Source: UMGS1696 sp964621165 (lineage in GTDB: Bacteria > Bacillota > Clostridia > Oscillospirales > CAG-272). Taken from it: DNA of 64,000 nt. Within the stretch, counting starts at the first letter, position 1; every line of letters starts with the position of its first letter. Shown here one piece after another: positions 41,881-50,259 of the stretch. The position numbers were made by a program, and so were the translations under genes. The notes below the pieces were generated by a model. It had not been told where the DNA came from, did no database searches, and saw only the letters and a list, made by a program, of their open reading frames with translations. The stretch spans positions 131,221-195,220 of the forward strand of contig CAZULC010000003.1 in the NCBI GenBank assembly GCA_964621165.1, written 5' to 3'.

Positions 41881-41926
41881 AAGCCGTCATTGACCCTGCT
41901 GTGGTAGAGGTCGGGCGGCTTTTTTT
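41881..41926 (+). terminator. Terminator of the feo operon
   Basis: AAGCCG/CGGCTT outer and GACC/GGTC inner pairing, followed by TTTTTTTC. Confidence 0.78.
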
Positions 41927-42014
41927 CATTTTGTTTACATAATCTGCAATATTTTTTCCCCCTGCTTCTATATAATAATTAAAGGAAGATTTTTTTATTT
42001 GCAGGAAGGAAATA

Positions 42015-42797
42015 ATGCTCGGAATAATAAAGATCATCATAATTACATTTTTAGCCGGACTTGGAGCTGGACTTGGCACAGGATTCGCCGGAATGAGCGC
42101 GGCTGCCGTAATCACACCAATGATCGTGACCTTTCTCGGCGTTGACCCATACACAGCCGTAGGAATCGCCCTTGCATCAGACGTTCCGGCCAGTGCGGTT
42201 TCGGCTTATACATACCACAAAAACAAAAACCTCGACGTCAAAAACGGAATCATAATGATGGCGTCAGTGCTTTGCTTTACAGTAGTCGGAAGTATTGTTT
42301 CAAACTACATCCCTTCGGCAACAATGGGAAACTTTTCCGTGTTCGTGACTATGATGCTCGGCATAAAGTTCATAGTGAAGCCGGTCATGACGACAAAAGA
42401 AAAAATGGAGTCAGCTTCACCGAAGAAAAGGGTAGTGCAGTCCATAATATGCGGCATGGTCGTCGGCTTCATATGCGGCTTTGTGGGAGCGGGCGGCGGA
42501 ATGATGATGCTCCTTATCCTCACCAGCGTCCTCGGATATGAACTGAAAACCGCAGTCGGCACAAGTGTGTTCATCATGACTTTCACAGCCCTCACGGGTT
42601 CCGTTTCCCATTTTGCCCTCGGCGGAAAGCCCGACGTTTTCATACTCATCATGTCAATGCTTTTCACCCTGATCTGGGCGAGAATCGGAGCGAAAATCGC
42701 GAATAAGTCCACACCCAAGACCCTCAACCGCACAGTTGGCATGATTCTGACAATCCTCGGCATCGTGATTTTATTGTTCTCATTCTTCGGTAAATAA
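42015..42797 (+). CDS. TauE/SafE family membrane exporter
   Basis: 260-aa polytopic protein of the TauE/SafE (sulfite/sulfonate or organic anion exporter) family, about eight TM helices in two repeats. The repeat signatures are GTGFAGMSAAAVITPMIV in the first half and CGFVGAGGGMMMLLILTSVLGY in the second. A VGTSVFIMTFTA helix follows. AGGAAGG precedes the ATG. It lies 47 nt before the DUF1538 gene and may form one unit with it and the PII-like gene. The substrate is unknown. Confidence 0.88.
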   Translation: MLGIIKIIIITFLAGLGAGLGTGFAGMSAAAVITPMIVTFLGVDPYTAVGIALASDVPASAVSAYTYHKNKNLDVKNGIIMMASVLCFTVVGSIVSNYIPSATMGNFSVFVTMMLGIKFIVKPVMTTKEKMESASPKKRVVQSIICGMVVGFICGFVGAGGGMMMLLILTSVLGYELKTAVGTSVFIMTFTALTGSVSHFALGGKPDVFILIMSMLFTLIWARIGAKIANKSTPKTLNRTVGMILTILGIVILLFSFFGK

Positions 42798-42844
42798 ATC
42801 CAATAAAATGTCCATATAAAACTAAAGTAAACGGAGGAGCAACG

Positions 42845-44374
42845 TTGCAGAAACAAAACTTACTCATATCAAAGCTGAAAGAATCCCTGCATTCGGTTAT
42901 GCCGCTGGTCATCATCATAGTTCTGTTATGTCTGCTTTTTGTACCGGTGGAGAGCGGAATCGCACTGTCCTTTGTGGTAGGCGCGGTCATGCTGATTGTA
43001 GGCGAAGGCATGTTCACCCTCGGCGCGGACCTTTCCATGACCCAGATTGGAAGCCAGATTGGTTCAAAGCTGACAAAATCCCGCCGCCTGCCCGTGATTA
43101 TACTGGTAAGCTTCTTAATAGGCGTAATCATTACCGTAGCCGAGCCGGATTTGCAGGTGCTGGCGAACAACGTACCGGCCGTAAAAACCTCGGTTCTCAT
43201 TATCACAGTGTCCGTGGGAGTGGGATTTTTCCTCGCGGTCAGTATGCTGAGAATCATGTTCGGCATTCCCATAAAGTGGCTGTTCCTACTGTTCTACGGA
43301 ATCATCTTCATCCTCGCCGCGTTTTCGTCCCCTGACTTCTGGGCAGTGTCATTCGATTCGGGAGGTGTCACAACAGGCCCAATGACTGTGCCGTTTATTA
43401 TGGCTCTCGGCGTGGGTGTTGCCTCAATCCGAAGCGACGAAAAGGCAAAATCCGACAGCTTCGGTCTTGTGGCACTCTGTTCAATCGGACCAATCGTGAC
43501 GGTGCTCATCCTCGGCTTCATCTATCCCCAGACAGCGGAAGGAGCAAGCGCGGCTGACATGCAGAACTACCTTTACACCACGGAGCTTGGACATGGATAT
43601 CTCAGCGCAGTTCCCGAATACATGGCTGAGGTATTGCTTGCACTGCTGCCGATTTTCGCGTTCTTTTTGTTGTTCCAGATTTTTTCACTCAAGCTGAACA
43701 AACGCAGGCTCTATAAAATAATCGTTGGACTGCTTTATACATACGCCGGACTCGTGTTGTTCCTCACAGGCGTAAACGTGGGTTTTTCATCCCTCGGATA
43801 TACTCTCGGGGAAAAAATCGGCTCAAGCCCATTGAATTTCGCACTTGTCCCGCTGGCCGCACTCATGGGCTGGTTCATAATAAACGCGGAGCCGGCGGTT
43901 CATGTCCTGAACAAGCAGGTTGAGGAGCTGAGTGCGGGCGCAATTACAGAAAAAGCTATGGGAACCAGCCTTTCAATCGCAATTTCCGCCGCCATGGGAC
44001 TTTCAATGATACGAATCCTCACCGGAATCTCCATCATGTGGTTCATAGTTCCCGGCTATTTAATCGCACTGGCGCTGACCTTTTTCGTTCCCCAGACCTT
44101 CTCAGCAATCGCTTTTGACTCAGGAGGAGTTGCGTCCGGACCTCTCACGGCGGCATTCATGCTTCCTTTTGCAATGGGAGCGACTACAGCTGTCGGCGGA
44201 AACATCATGACCGACGCGTTCGGGCTTGTGGCGCTTGTGGCAATGACTCCGCTAATCACAATTCAGATTATGGGCGCAGTCTACGTTCTCAAGCAGAAGA
44301 AAGCCGCAGAAACACCTACGCAGTCAACAGAGCCGGAAGAAGAGTACGAGATTATCGAGCTTTGGAACGAATGA
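42845..44374 (+). CDS. DUF1538 membrane protein (two repeats)
   Basis: 509 aa with about 12 membrane segments. Two homologous halves each carry the diagnostic FDSGGV motif: SFDSGGVTTGPMTVPFIMALG in the first and AFDSGGVASGPLTAAFMLP in the second. The start is TTG 42845, supported by ACGGAGGAG 8 nt upstream. DUF1538 is an uncharacterised transporter-like family. The PII-like gene 14 nt downstream strongly suggests a PII-gated transporter. Confidence 0.88.
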   Translation: MQKQNLLISKLKESLHSVMPLVIIIVLLCLLFVPVESGIALSFVVGAVMLIVGEGMFTLGADLSMTQIGSQIGSKLTKSRRLPVIILVSFLIGVIITVAEPDLQVLANNVPAVKTSVLIITVSVGVGFFLAVSMLRIMFGIPIKWLFLLFYGIIFILAAFSSPDFWAVSFDSGGVTTGPMTVPFIMALGVGVASIRSDEKAKSDSFGLVALCSIGPIVTVLILGFIYPQTAEGASAADMQNYLYTTELGHGYLSAVPEYMAEVLLALLPIFAFFLLFQIFSLKLNKRRLYKIIVGLLYTYAGLVLFLTGVNVGFSSLGYTLGEKIGSSPLNFALVPLAALMGWFIINAEPAVHVLNKQVEELSAGAITEKAMGTSLSIAISAAMGLSMIRILTGISIMWFIVPGYLIALALTFFVPQTFSAIAFDSGGVASGPLTAAFMLPFAMGATTAVGGNIMTDAFGLVALVAMTPLITIQIMGAVYVLKQKKAAETPTQSTEPEEEYEIIELWNE

Positions 44375-44388
44375 GTCAGGAGTAAAAC

Positions 44389-45075
44389 ATGGAACTTTAC
44401 TATATTATAACAGTAACCGACAGAAGCAAAGCCGATAAACTGATCAGCCTGCACGAGGAAATCGGACTCCCGCTGATTCTGACCAACCTCGGCTCAGGAA
44501 CCGCTACCAGCGACCATTTGCTTCTGTACGACCTTGAAAACACCGAAAAAGCCGTCATCGCCACAGCAGCCAACAGGGAAGACATGAAAAAACTGATGAA
44601 GTTTGCCAAGCGGAAAATGTTCATAGACATTCCCGGCAACGGAATCATGACAGCCATTCCCATAAAAAGCGTAGGCGGACGAAAGACCCTCGACTATCTC
44701 ACAGGCGAAAAAGAAAACACAGGCCAAAAAGGAGCAGCTCCCGATATGAATTTTGAAAACGAACTGATTTTTGTAATACTGAACGAAGGATTTTCCGACG
44801 CGGTCATGGATTCTGCAAGAAGCGCGGGAGCGTCCGGCGGCACCGTAATCCACGCAAAAGGAACGGGTAAAACCAAAGCCGAGTGTTTTTTCGGCGTAAC
44901 TCTCACTGAGGAGAAGGACATCATATACATAGTCGCGCCCTCGTCGAAAAAATCGGCGATAATGAAGGAAATCTGTAAAACCAACGGAATCGGAAGCGAT
45001 GCCGGTGCAATATGCTTTTCGCTCCCCGTGTCCGAAACCGTAGGTCTGCGCCGTCTTGACAGCGATAACGACTGA
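44389..45075 (+). CDS. Tandem PII-like signalling protein
   Basis: 228 aa with two PII-like ferredoxin-fold domains (about residues 1-100 and 125-225) joined by a short linker (TGEKENTGQKGAAP). The second repeat carries the clearest PII hallmark, GASGGTVIHAKGTGKTKA, with the B-loop-like region IIYIVAPSSKKSAIMKEI. PII proteins are normally homotrimers of a single domain, so a fused dimer is unusual. It follows DUF1538 by 14 nt (GGAG before the ATG) and is probably its regulator. The ligand is unknown. Confidence 0.82.
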   Translation: MELYYIITVTDRSKADKLISLHEEIGLPLILTNLGSGTATSDHLLLYDLENTEKAVIATAANREDMKKLMKFAKRKMFIDIPGNGIMTAIPIKSVGGRKTLDYLTGEKENTGQKGAAPDMNFENELIFVILNEGFSDAVMDSARSAGASGGTVIHAKGTGKTKAECFFGVTLTEEKDIIYIVAPSSKKSAIMKEICKTNGIGSDAGAICFSLPVSETVGLRRLDSDND

Positions 45076-45115
45076 AAAAATTTTTGATTTTTTTAAAGAA
45101 ATTTCATTTTACCTA

Positions 45116-45144
45116 TTGCATATTACCGCTCTTTGTGATATAAT
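45116..45144 (+). promoter_or_regulatory. Sigma-A promoter of a short terminated RNA
   Basis: TTGCAT (45116-45121), 17-nt spacer, TATAAT (45139-45144). Confidence 0.7.
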
Positions 45145-45150
45145 AATACA

Positions 45151-45270
45151 CGTGGAAAGGGAATCTCGTCCATTCCTTTGCCGCATGAGGGTTCATCTCT
45201 CAGTTTAAGTCCGGCTGATTTTCATCAGAAATCTACAGCTTCCGTGGAAATCAGCTGGGCTTATTTTTTG
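45151..45270 (+). ncRNA. Candidate small RNA or leader ending in a 15-bp terminator
   Basis: From the promoter start near 45151 the transcript forms a hairpin AAAGGGAAT/ATTCCTTT (one bulge) and a small TGAG/CTCA hairpin. It then forms the stem AAGTCCGGCTGATTT/AAATCAGCTGGGCTT (45207-45262, all 15 positions pair with G-U allowed), followed by ATTTTTTG. There is no ORF. It could be an independent sRNA or an attenuating leader for downstream genes. It does not match an M-box, yybP-ykoY, T-box or other class I know. Confidence 0.55.
45207..45270 (+). terminator. Strong intrinsic terminator of the small RNA
   Basis: 15-bp stem with a 26-nt loop and a T-rich tail (see the small RNA entry). Confidence 0.8.
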
Positions 45271-45336
45271 TTTTCAATTATTCAAGCTGTAAAAAAGTAA
45301 ATCCTGCCGACTTACTGATGAAATTCACACAAAGTA

Positions 45337-45365
45337 TTGACAAAAGCAAATATCTATGATATACT
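45337..45365 (+). promoter_or_regulatory. Sigma-A promoter ahead of the small ORF and the CorC-type gene
   Basis: TTGACA (45337-45342), 17-nt spacer, TATACT (45360-45365). Confidence 0.75.
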
Positions 45366-45383
45366 CTATATTAATATCAAATT

Positions 45384-45568
45384 ATGGAGGAACAAACGGC
45401 ATGGACAGCGGTGATTGTACAGACGGGAACCGACGAAGCATTATTTTAAATAAGAATAAGTGGTTCTTTTCCCGTAAGCCGTGCGAATATTGTCTGAGTA
45501 AAGCACAACTTCGCTCTTTTCGCGGGCAGAGGTATGCTTTTTTGCATTTTCGCCGGCTCTTAACCTGA
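45384..45568 (+). pseudogene. Small ORF region; possible remnant of a NusG/LoaP-type gene, or a 55-aa protein
   Basis: Two overlapping readings are possible. In one frame ATG 45384 gives 21 residues containing W-T-A-V-I-V-Q-T-G-T-D-E, which has the spacing of the NusG/LoaP N-terminal motif (W-x6-T-G-x-E-E), then a stop. In another frame ATG 45401, with GGAGG 10 nt upstream, gives a basic 55-residue peptide (MDSGDCTDGNRR...HFRRLLT). It has two Cys in PCEYCL and no family I know. AT-rich codons and a nearby YFPG in frame after its stop favour gene decay. The region sits between its own promoter and the CorC-type gene. Confidence 0.35.
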
Positions 45569-45631
45569 TATTTTCCCGGAATACGCATAAACAAACAGGA
45601 TAATACATATTTTCGGAGGAAATTTCAAGTT

Positions 45632-47026
45632 ATGAAATCAATTTGGGGACAGCTTCTTCTCCAACTGATACTGATATTTTTAAACGCGGTTTTTGCCTGC
45701 GCGGAAATTGCGGTTTTATCGGTAAATGAAGCTAAAATAGCTAAGCTTGAAGAAAGCGGAAACAGGCGTGCCAAAAAGTTGCATAATCTGACTGAGCAGC
45801 CGTCGAAATTCTTGTCCACCATCCAGATAGCCATAACACTGTCAGGCTTTCTCGGAAGTGCTTTCGCGGCTGACAACTTCGCCTCGAGACTTGTGGCATG
45901 GGCGCAGAAAGTCGGCGTGAAAATGAACATGGAAGCCCTGCAGAACATAGCGGTAATCATCATCACCCTTCTTTTATCCTATGTGACATTGATTTTCGGC
46001 GAGCTGGTGCCAAAGCGAATCGCTATGAAGAAAAGCGAAAGCATGGCTCTCAGAATGGCTCCAATGCTCTGCGGAGTTGCTAAAATCTTCACGCCAATCG
46101 TGTGGTTTTTGTCAGTTTCGACAAATGGCGTTCTCAGACTTTTCGGAATCAACCCCAACGAAGAGGAGGAACATTTCGGCGAGGACGAAATCAGGCTCAT
46201 GGTTGACGAAAGCAGCCAGAAGGGCGTCATCGACGAACAGGAACAGAAGATGATCCAGAATGTGTTCGAGTTCGACGACCTTACCGTCAGCGAGTTTGCC
46301 ACACATAGAACGGATATAGCGATTCTCTGGCTTGACGAGGACGCGGAAACGTGGGAAAACACAATCCACGAGACGCGCCACTCCAACTATCCGGTATGCG
46401 GCGACACAATCGACGAGGTAATCGGCATCCTTTCGGTGAAGGACTACTTCAGACTGCGGGGAGCCGACCGTGAAACACTGCTCAGGGAAGCGGTAAAGCC
46501 TGCCTATTTCGTACCCGAGGGAATCCACGCCGACGTTCTGTTCAAGCAGATGCAGACCACCCGCAACCACTTCGCCGTTGTGCTTGATGAATACGGCGGA
46601 ATGATGGGTATTGTCACCATGAACGACCTTCTCGAGCAGCTTGTAGGCGACCTCAACGACGGCGACAAAGAAGAGACAACCGAGCCGGACATCGTAAAGG
46701 TTAACGACAATACATGGACTATTCACGGCGTTGCGCCACTAAGCGATGTTGCCGAGGAGCTTGAAGTGGAACTGCCGGAGGAAAAGTTTGACACCATGGG
46801 CGGCTATGTTTTCTCAAGCTATGGCGTTGTACCCGAGGACGGGACGGAATTTAAAGTGGAACTTCCGCCTCTTCAGGTTCGCGTGACGGAAATAAAGGAC
46901 CACAGAATAGTAAAAATGACCGTTGTCAAGGAAATTCAGGAAGAGGAAGAAGAGGACGAAAAGGATAGACGCTTCGGCAAATCCGATAAGGAAAAGCCTG
47001 AAAAATCCGATAAGTCCGACGATTAA
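45632..47026 (+). CDS. CNNM/CorC-type transporter (HlyC/CorC family)
   Basis: 464-aa membrane protein of the HlyC/CorC family, linked to Mg2+/Co2+ efflux or homeostasis. The CNNM domain (residues 1-190, four TM segments) holds FLSTIQIAITLSGFLGSAFAA and FGELVPKRIAMKKSE. Two CBS domains follow (about 215-340, with TDIAILW and FAVVLDEYGGMMGIVTMNDLL). The CorC_HlyC C-terminal domain is about 355-435, with a charged tail. GGAGG lies about 11 nt before the ATG. It ends in a bidirectional terminator. Confidence 0.92.
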   Translation: MKSIWGQLLLQLILIFLNAVFACAEIAVLSVNEAKIAKLEESGNRRAKKLHNLTEQPSKFLSTIQIAITLSGFLGSAFAADNFASRLVAWAQKVGVKMNMEALQNIAVIIITLLLSYVTLIFGELVPKRIAMKKSESMALRMAPMLCGVAKIFTPIVWFLSVSTNGVLRLFGINPNEEEEHFGEDEIRLMVDESSQKGVIDEQEQKMIQNVFEFDDLTVSEFATHRTDIAILWLDEDAETWENTIHETRHSNYPVCGDTIDEVIGILSVKDYFRLRGADRETLLREAVKPAYFVPEGIHADVLFKQMQTTRNHFAVVLDEYGGMMGIVTMNDLLEQLVGDLNDGDKEETTEPDIVKVNDNTWTIHGVAPLSDVAEELEVELPEEKFDTMGGYVFSSYGVVPEDGTEFKVELPPLQVRVTEIKDHRIVKMTVVKEIQEEEEEDEKDRRFGKSDKEKPEKSDKSDD

Positions 47027-47055
47027 TCTTGAGCCTGACATAAAATGAACAAAAT

Positions 47056-47090
47056 AAATCCTCCCAGGAGTTGATCCAAGGAGGATTTTT
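47056..47090. terminator. Bidirectional terminator between convergent genes
   Basis: AAATCCTCC/GGAGGATTT stem (9 bp) with TTTTTATT on the plus strand and an A/T tract on the other side. Confidence 0.85.
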
Positions 47091-47099
47091 ATTATAGCA

Positions 47100-47765
47100 T
47101 TACTTTACTTCATCGGCAGGGAGCAACTTTTTGAAGTACAGCGTCCCATCGTCACGTTTGATAATCAGGGCAAAGTATTCTTCCGATATGGTGCTGTTGT
47201 CCTCGGAGGCGACGTGGAAGTTCACCCGGTAGGTTTTGTCGCTCTCAGAAATCGCCGTTATAACAGGCACATATTCCGGGTACTTGGTGAGAGCCGGACA
47301 GACATAAGCGTCAACCTTTGACAGATATTTGAATCTGTTCCCGTTTTTGTTGGTGATTTTTACGTCTCCGCCGAAATAACGGTACATCGTGGCTTCAAAA
47401 TCATTTACCGGTATGATCTGGGATATAACATATTCGGGATAAACCTTCATCGCCTTTTGTATCAAATCGGTATTCCCTGAATACTTCGCGTACTCGGTTT
47501 CCAGCATGTAGAAAAGAACCGCGTCACGGTATTCGTCAATAGCATCCTCCATGTTTTCAAAGGTAGGCAGAGACGCCGAATCGGTGACGAGAATCTCCAG
47601 TAGTTCTTCAATAACGCCGGCTTCTTCGCTGTTTACGTCGTGAACCTTTGTGACGGTCTCGCTCATGTAGTCGTAGGTGTCAAATCCAAGGGTATCCGCA
47701 ATGGAGCAGGAAGTGAATATGATGGTAAATACCGCAAAAAACAATAATAAGAATTTATTCTTCAT
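47100..47765 (-). CDS. Predicted lipoprotein of unknown function
   Basis: 221 aa with a signal peptide ending in a lipobox (TIIFTSC, Cys near residue 20), so anchored on the outer face of the membrane. The mature part is acidic with a helical first half (ETVTKVHDVNSEEAGVIEELLEIL) and a beta-rich C-terminal half (YRVNFHVASEDNSTISEEYF). No family recognised. It follows folC on the minus strand by about 33 nt and may be transcribed with folT-folC. Confidence 0.72.
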   Translation of the reverse strand: MKNKFLLLFFAVFTIIFTSCSIADTLGFDTYDYMSETVTKVHDVNSEEAGVIEELLEILVTDSASLPTFENMEDAIDEYRDAVLFYMLETEYAKYSGNTDLIQKAMKVYPEYVISQIIPVNDFEATMYRYFGGDVKITNKNGNRFKYLSKVDAYVCPALTKYPEYVPVITAISESDKTYRVNFHVASEDNSTISEEYFALIIKRDDGTLYFKKLLPADEVK

Positions 47766-47798
47766 GTTATATCTATGTTAGTGTAATAATAAATGTTA

Positions 47799-49097
47799 TC
47801 AGATATTCAGGCTTTTTTTGACCGCGTTCTTCACGTCGGCGTACATGTACAGTGACCCAAGACATACAAGTGGACGTCCGTTCGCCTGAGCAAATTCGAC
47901 AGCCGCACAGACGCCGTCGTCTATTGCCGAAAAAGCATGTGAAACGACGCCGAAAGACTCAAATTCACGCTCAACGACGGTAGAAACAAGCGAGCGTGCA
48001 TTCTGTGGAGTAACTGTAAACGCACATTCACAAAGCGGCGCGAGGTTCCCGATCATCTTCCGGTGGTCCTTGTCGGCCATCACACCCATGAGCAGTACAA
48101 CCTTTCCGTCGTCAGTCAAGGGCGAGAGGTAATGACGTATATTTTCTTCGGCACTGCGTATTCCCTGAGGATTGTGAGCGCCGTCGTAAATCACAAGAGG
48201 TGAGCGCGACAGTATCTCAAACCGGGCTTTCCACCGAGCCGCAAAAAGTCCGTCAGCCACAGCTTTGCAGGGAACTTTGATTCCCTCTTCTCTCAGCATT
48301 TCTATAGCAGTCAGAACATTGGCAGCATTGCGGGTCTGGTATAGTCCGAGAAGATTTATCTTAACCCTGTCGTTCCCAAAGTAAAATTCGGTTCCGCAAA
48401 GATCCGACTTTATGTCGTGAATCCGGGAATAATCCACCCGCCTGCAATACGACTTCATTTCCTGCGTTTTTTCTTCAATCACCCGTGAAGCGTCGCCGTC
48501 GCACTCGCCATAAAGAACCGGAACTCCTGTTTTAATAATTCCAGCCTTTTCAGCGGCAATTTCGGCGGTAGTTCTGCCAAGCAGCGCAGTGTGGTCGAGA
48601 TCAATTCCTGTGATGACCGACAGGACCGGCGTGCTTATTACATTGGTGGAATCAAGCCGACCGCCCAGTCCGCATTCGAAAACCACAAAGTCGCAGCCAC
48701 ACCGTGCGTAATAAGACAGAGCGATTGCTGTAATCAGCTCAAACTCCGTAGGCGGACACTCCATTTTGTCGGCAAACTGCTTCACATAAGAAGTCTCAGC
48801 CGCCAAGTCCTCGTCGGAGATGTTTTTGCCATTCAGGATGATGCGTTCGTTGAACTCCTCGATAAACGGGGAAGTGAACAGCCCCACGGAATACCCCGCC
48901 GACAGTAGAATCTGTGAAATCATGCTGCAGAACGAGCCTTTTCCGTTGGTTCCGGCCACATGAATAAAGCGGAGCCTGTTTTGCGGATTGCCGAGAAGGG
49001 AACATAGCTCCGTGATCCGCTCAAGTCCTGGACGGCTGCCCTGCCACGAAACCGAATGTATATACTCAAGAGCTTCTTTATATGTCATTTTCAACAC
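47799..49097 (-). CDS. folC: Bifunctional folylpolyglutamate synthase/dihydrofolate synthase
   Basis: Mur-ligase-type enzyme (432 aa) that adds glutamates to folates and, in many bacteria, makes dihydrofolate from dihydropteroate. The P-loop is HVAGTNGKGS near residue 45. Mur-ligase motifs follow: FTSPFIEEFNERI, FECGLGGRLDSTNV with the metal-binding Glu, TGIDLDHTALLG, and the C-terminal YDGAHNPQG. It is 17 nt after the folate transporter gene, with which it shares the THF-riboswitch leader. Retaining imported folates as polyglutamates is the obvious joint role. Confidence 0.95.
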   Translation of the reverse strand: MLKMTYKEALEYIHSVSWQGSRPGLERITELCSLLGNPQNRLRFIHVAGTNGKGSFCSMISQILLSAGYSVGLFTSPFIEEFNERIILNGKNISDEDLAAETSYVKQFADKMECPPTEFELITAIALSYYARCGCDFVVFECGLGGRLDSTNVISTPVLSVITGIDLDHTALLGRTTAEIAAEKAGIIKTGVPVLYGECDGDASRVIEEKTQEMKSYCRRVDYSRIHDIKSDLCGTEFYFGNDRVKINLLGLYQTRNAANVLTAIEMLREEGIKVPCKAVADGLFAARWKARFEILSRSPLVIYDGAHNPQGIRSAEENIRHYLSPLTDDGKVVLLMGVMADKDHRKMIGNLAPLCECAFTVTPQNARSLVSTVVEREFESFGVVSHAFSAIDDGVCAAVEFAQANGRPLVCLGSLYMYADVKNAVKKSLNI

Positions 49098-49114
49098 TTC
49101 TTATCGTAGAAATA

Positions 49115-49699
49115 CTATATTTTCCTGATTTTTTCGCACAGCCTGATGATAATCGGAATCAGAATCAGATTCACCGGAATAAGAAGGGCGTATTCGGGAA
49201 GCCGGTATAAAAACCAACCCCAGTACGTCTTCGAGCCGTAGAGAACGCTGACCCAGATTGTGTTGATGAAAAGCCCGATTACCAGATTGTTTATAAGAAC
49301 CGGCGGCAGAATGTTAGTGAGAAAGTATCGGACTCCCTCAAGCTTTACATCCTTTCCTTCACGCTTTTGCAGGAATATTCCGTAGGAAATGCCCATCAGC
49401 GCCGCACTCATCGTGAATCCGGGAAAATACGGACCAATGGGGAAGAGAACCGCCCCAAGAAAATCAGCCAAGGCATAGACAATCGCGGAAACGGCAGGCC
49501 CATATAAAACCGCCGCCGCCACAACCGGCACAAAACTGAACCCAATCTTCCAGCCATTGGTGTTGATTGAGCAGAACCGGCTCAGGACAATCTCAACCGC
49601 CACAAGAAGCGCGGAGACTGTGATGAGCTTTATGTTGATTTTCTTGCCGAGACTCTCATTCTGGTTATTGCTTAAATTTTTGCCTTGATTAGTGTTCAT
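49115..49699 (-). CDS. folT: Folate-specific ECF transporter S component
   Basis: 194-aa membrane substrate-binding component, six TM helices, that joins the shared EcfAA'T module (not in this window) to import folates. The characteristic VEIVLSRFCSINTNGWKIGF and the following PVVAAAVLYGPAVSAIVYAL are FolT hallmarks. A hydrophilic 20-residue N-terminal extension precedes TM1. AAGGAGG lies about 8 nt before the ATG. The gene is preceded by a THF riboswitch and followed by folC. Confidence 0.93.
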   Translation of the reverse strand: MNTNQGKNLSNNQNESLGKKINIKLITVSALLVAVEIVLSRFCSINTNGWKIGFSFVPVVAAAVLYGPAVSAIVYALADFLGAVLFPIGPYFPGFTMSAALMGISYGIFLQKREGKDVKLEGVRYFLTNILPPVLINNLVIGLFINTIWVSVLYGSKTYWGWFLYRLPEYALLIPVNLILIPIIIRLCEKIRKI

Positions 49700-49951
49700 A
49701 AGTAAACCTCCTTAAAAATAACAAAAATAAGCAAAACCGGAGTCCTGCCGCACGCAAGGCAAAAACAGGAAAACCACCCTGCGGTACTATAACCCGAGAT
49801 CAATGAATCAAAATCGGGCTGTATTAAAAGAGATTTACTCTTCCGGCGGGATGCAGCATTATAACCGCAGGCCGGAAATCATATCCGCGTAAATCGGGAT
49901 TTTAAGTGGAAAACGCCTGAATCTGCGGCAGCTTATACTTAAAATTACCTC
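49700..49951 (-). promoter_or_regulatory. Long spacer leader between THF aptamer and folT
   Basis: About 250 nt lie between the aptamer and the start codon, unusually long. It can form CCCGA/TCGGG, CAGG/CCTG (followed by TTTTTG) and TGCC/GGCA hairpins. CCGCAGG (near 49795) and CCTGCCGCA-type sequence (near 49745) could pair alternatively, as in an attenuator. No second aptamer class is recognised. Confidence 0.4.
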
Positions 49952-50029
49952 GGAGCGGATATAACTTAGCCTTTCGTCCGTCGGTCAACTCCCCGTTCCG
50001 ACAGCACTTAACGCCATAACGCTTACTCC
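49952..50029 (-). promoter_or_regulatory. Tetrahydrofolate (THF) riboswitch
   Basis: Read on the minus strand from 50029: GGAGTAAGCG opens and ATCCGCTCC closes the P1 stem. The conserved blocks GCGTTAAGTG, GGGGAGTTG and CGACGGACGAAAGGC lie in the expected order for the THF aptamer. It precedes folT-folC, exactly the known target of this class in Clostridia, so high THF should reduce folate import. Confidence 0.87.
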
Positions 50030-50068
50030 AGATTTAAGGACCAATCGCTTTGATTAATCCCTGCTAAA

Positions 50069-50097
50069 ATTATAGCACACCATTCGTCAGGATTCAA
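50069..50097 (-). promoter_or_regulatory. Sigma-A promoter of the folT-folC operon
   Basis: Minus strand: TTGAAT (50097-50092), 17-nt spacer, TATAAT (50074-50069), about 40 nt before the aptamer. The spacer 50104-50259 beyond it holds nothing I can name. Confidence 0.7.
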
Positions 50098-50259
50098 GCG
50101 GTTGATAATCATGTAAAGAAAATCTCACCTTTGAACATACCTAAGGGTGTGCTTATGTCAGTTTTACAGTATAAATTACAAAAAAATGTATATAAGTGCC
50201 GAATCGGGCTGATAACTCATTAATATAATCCAAAACCCGTATAAATATTCACTGGCTGT

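Noticed and set aside
45151..45270. Mg2+ (M-box) or Mn2+ (yybP-ykoY) riboswitch for the CorC-type gene
   Set aside because: None of the conserved blocks of those classes is present, although the downstream transporter family would fit.
49700..49951. T-box leader suspected from GGGTGG near the folT leader
   Set aside because: The T-box sequence and specifier loop are absent; the downstream gene is a folate transporter.
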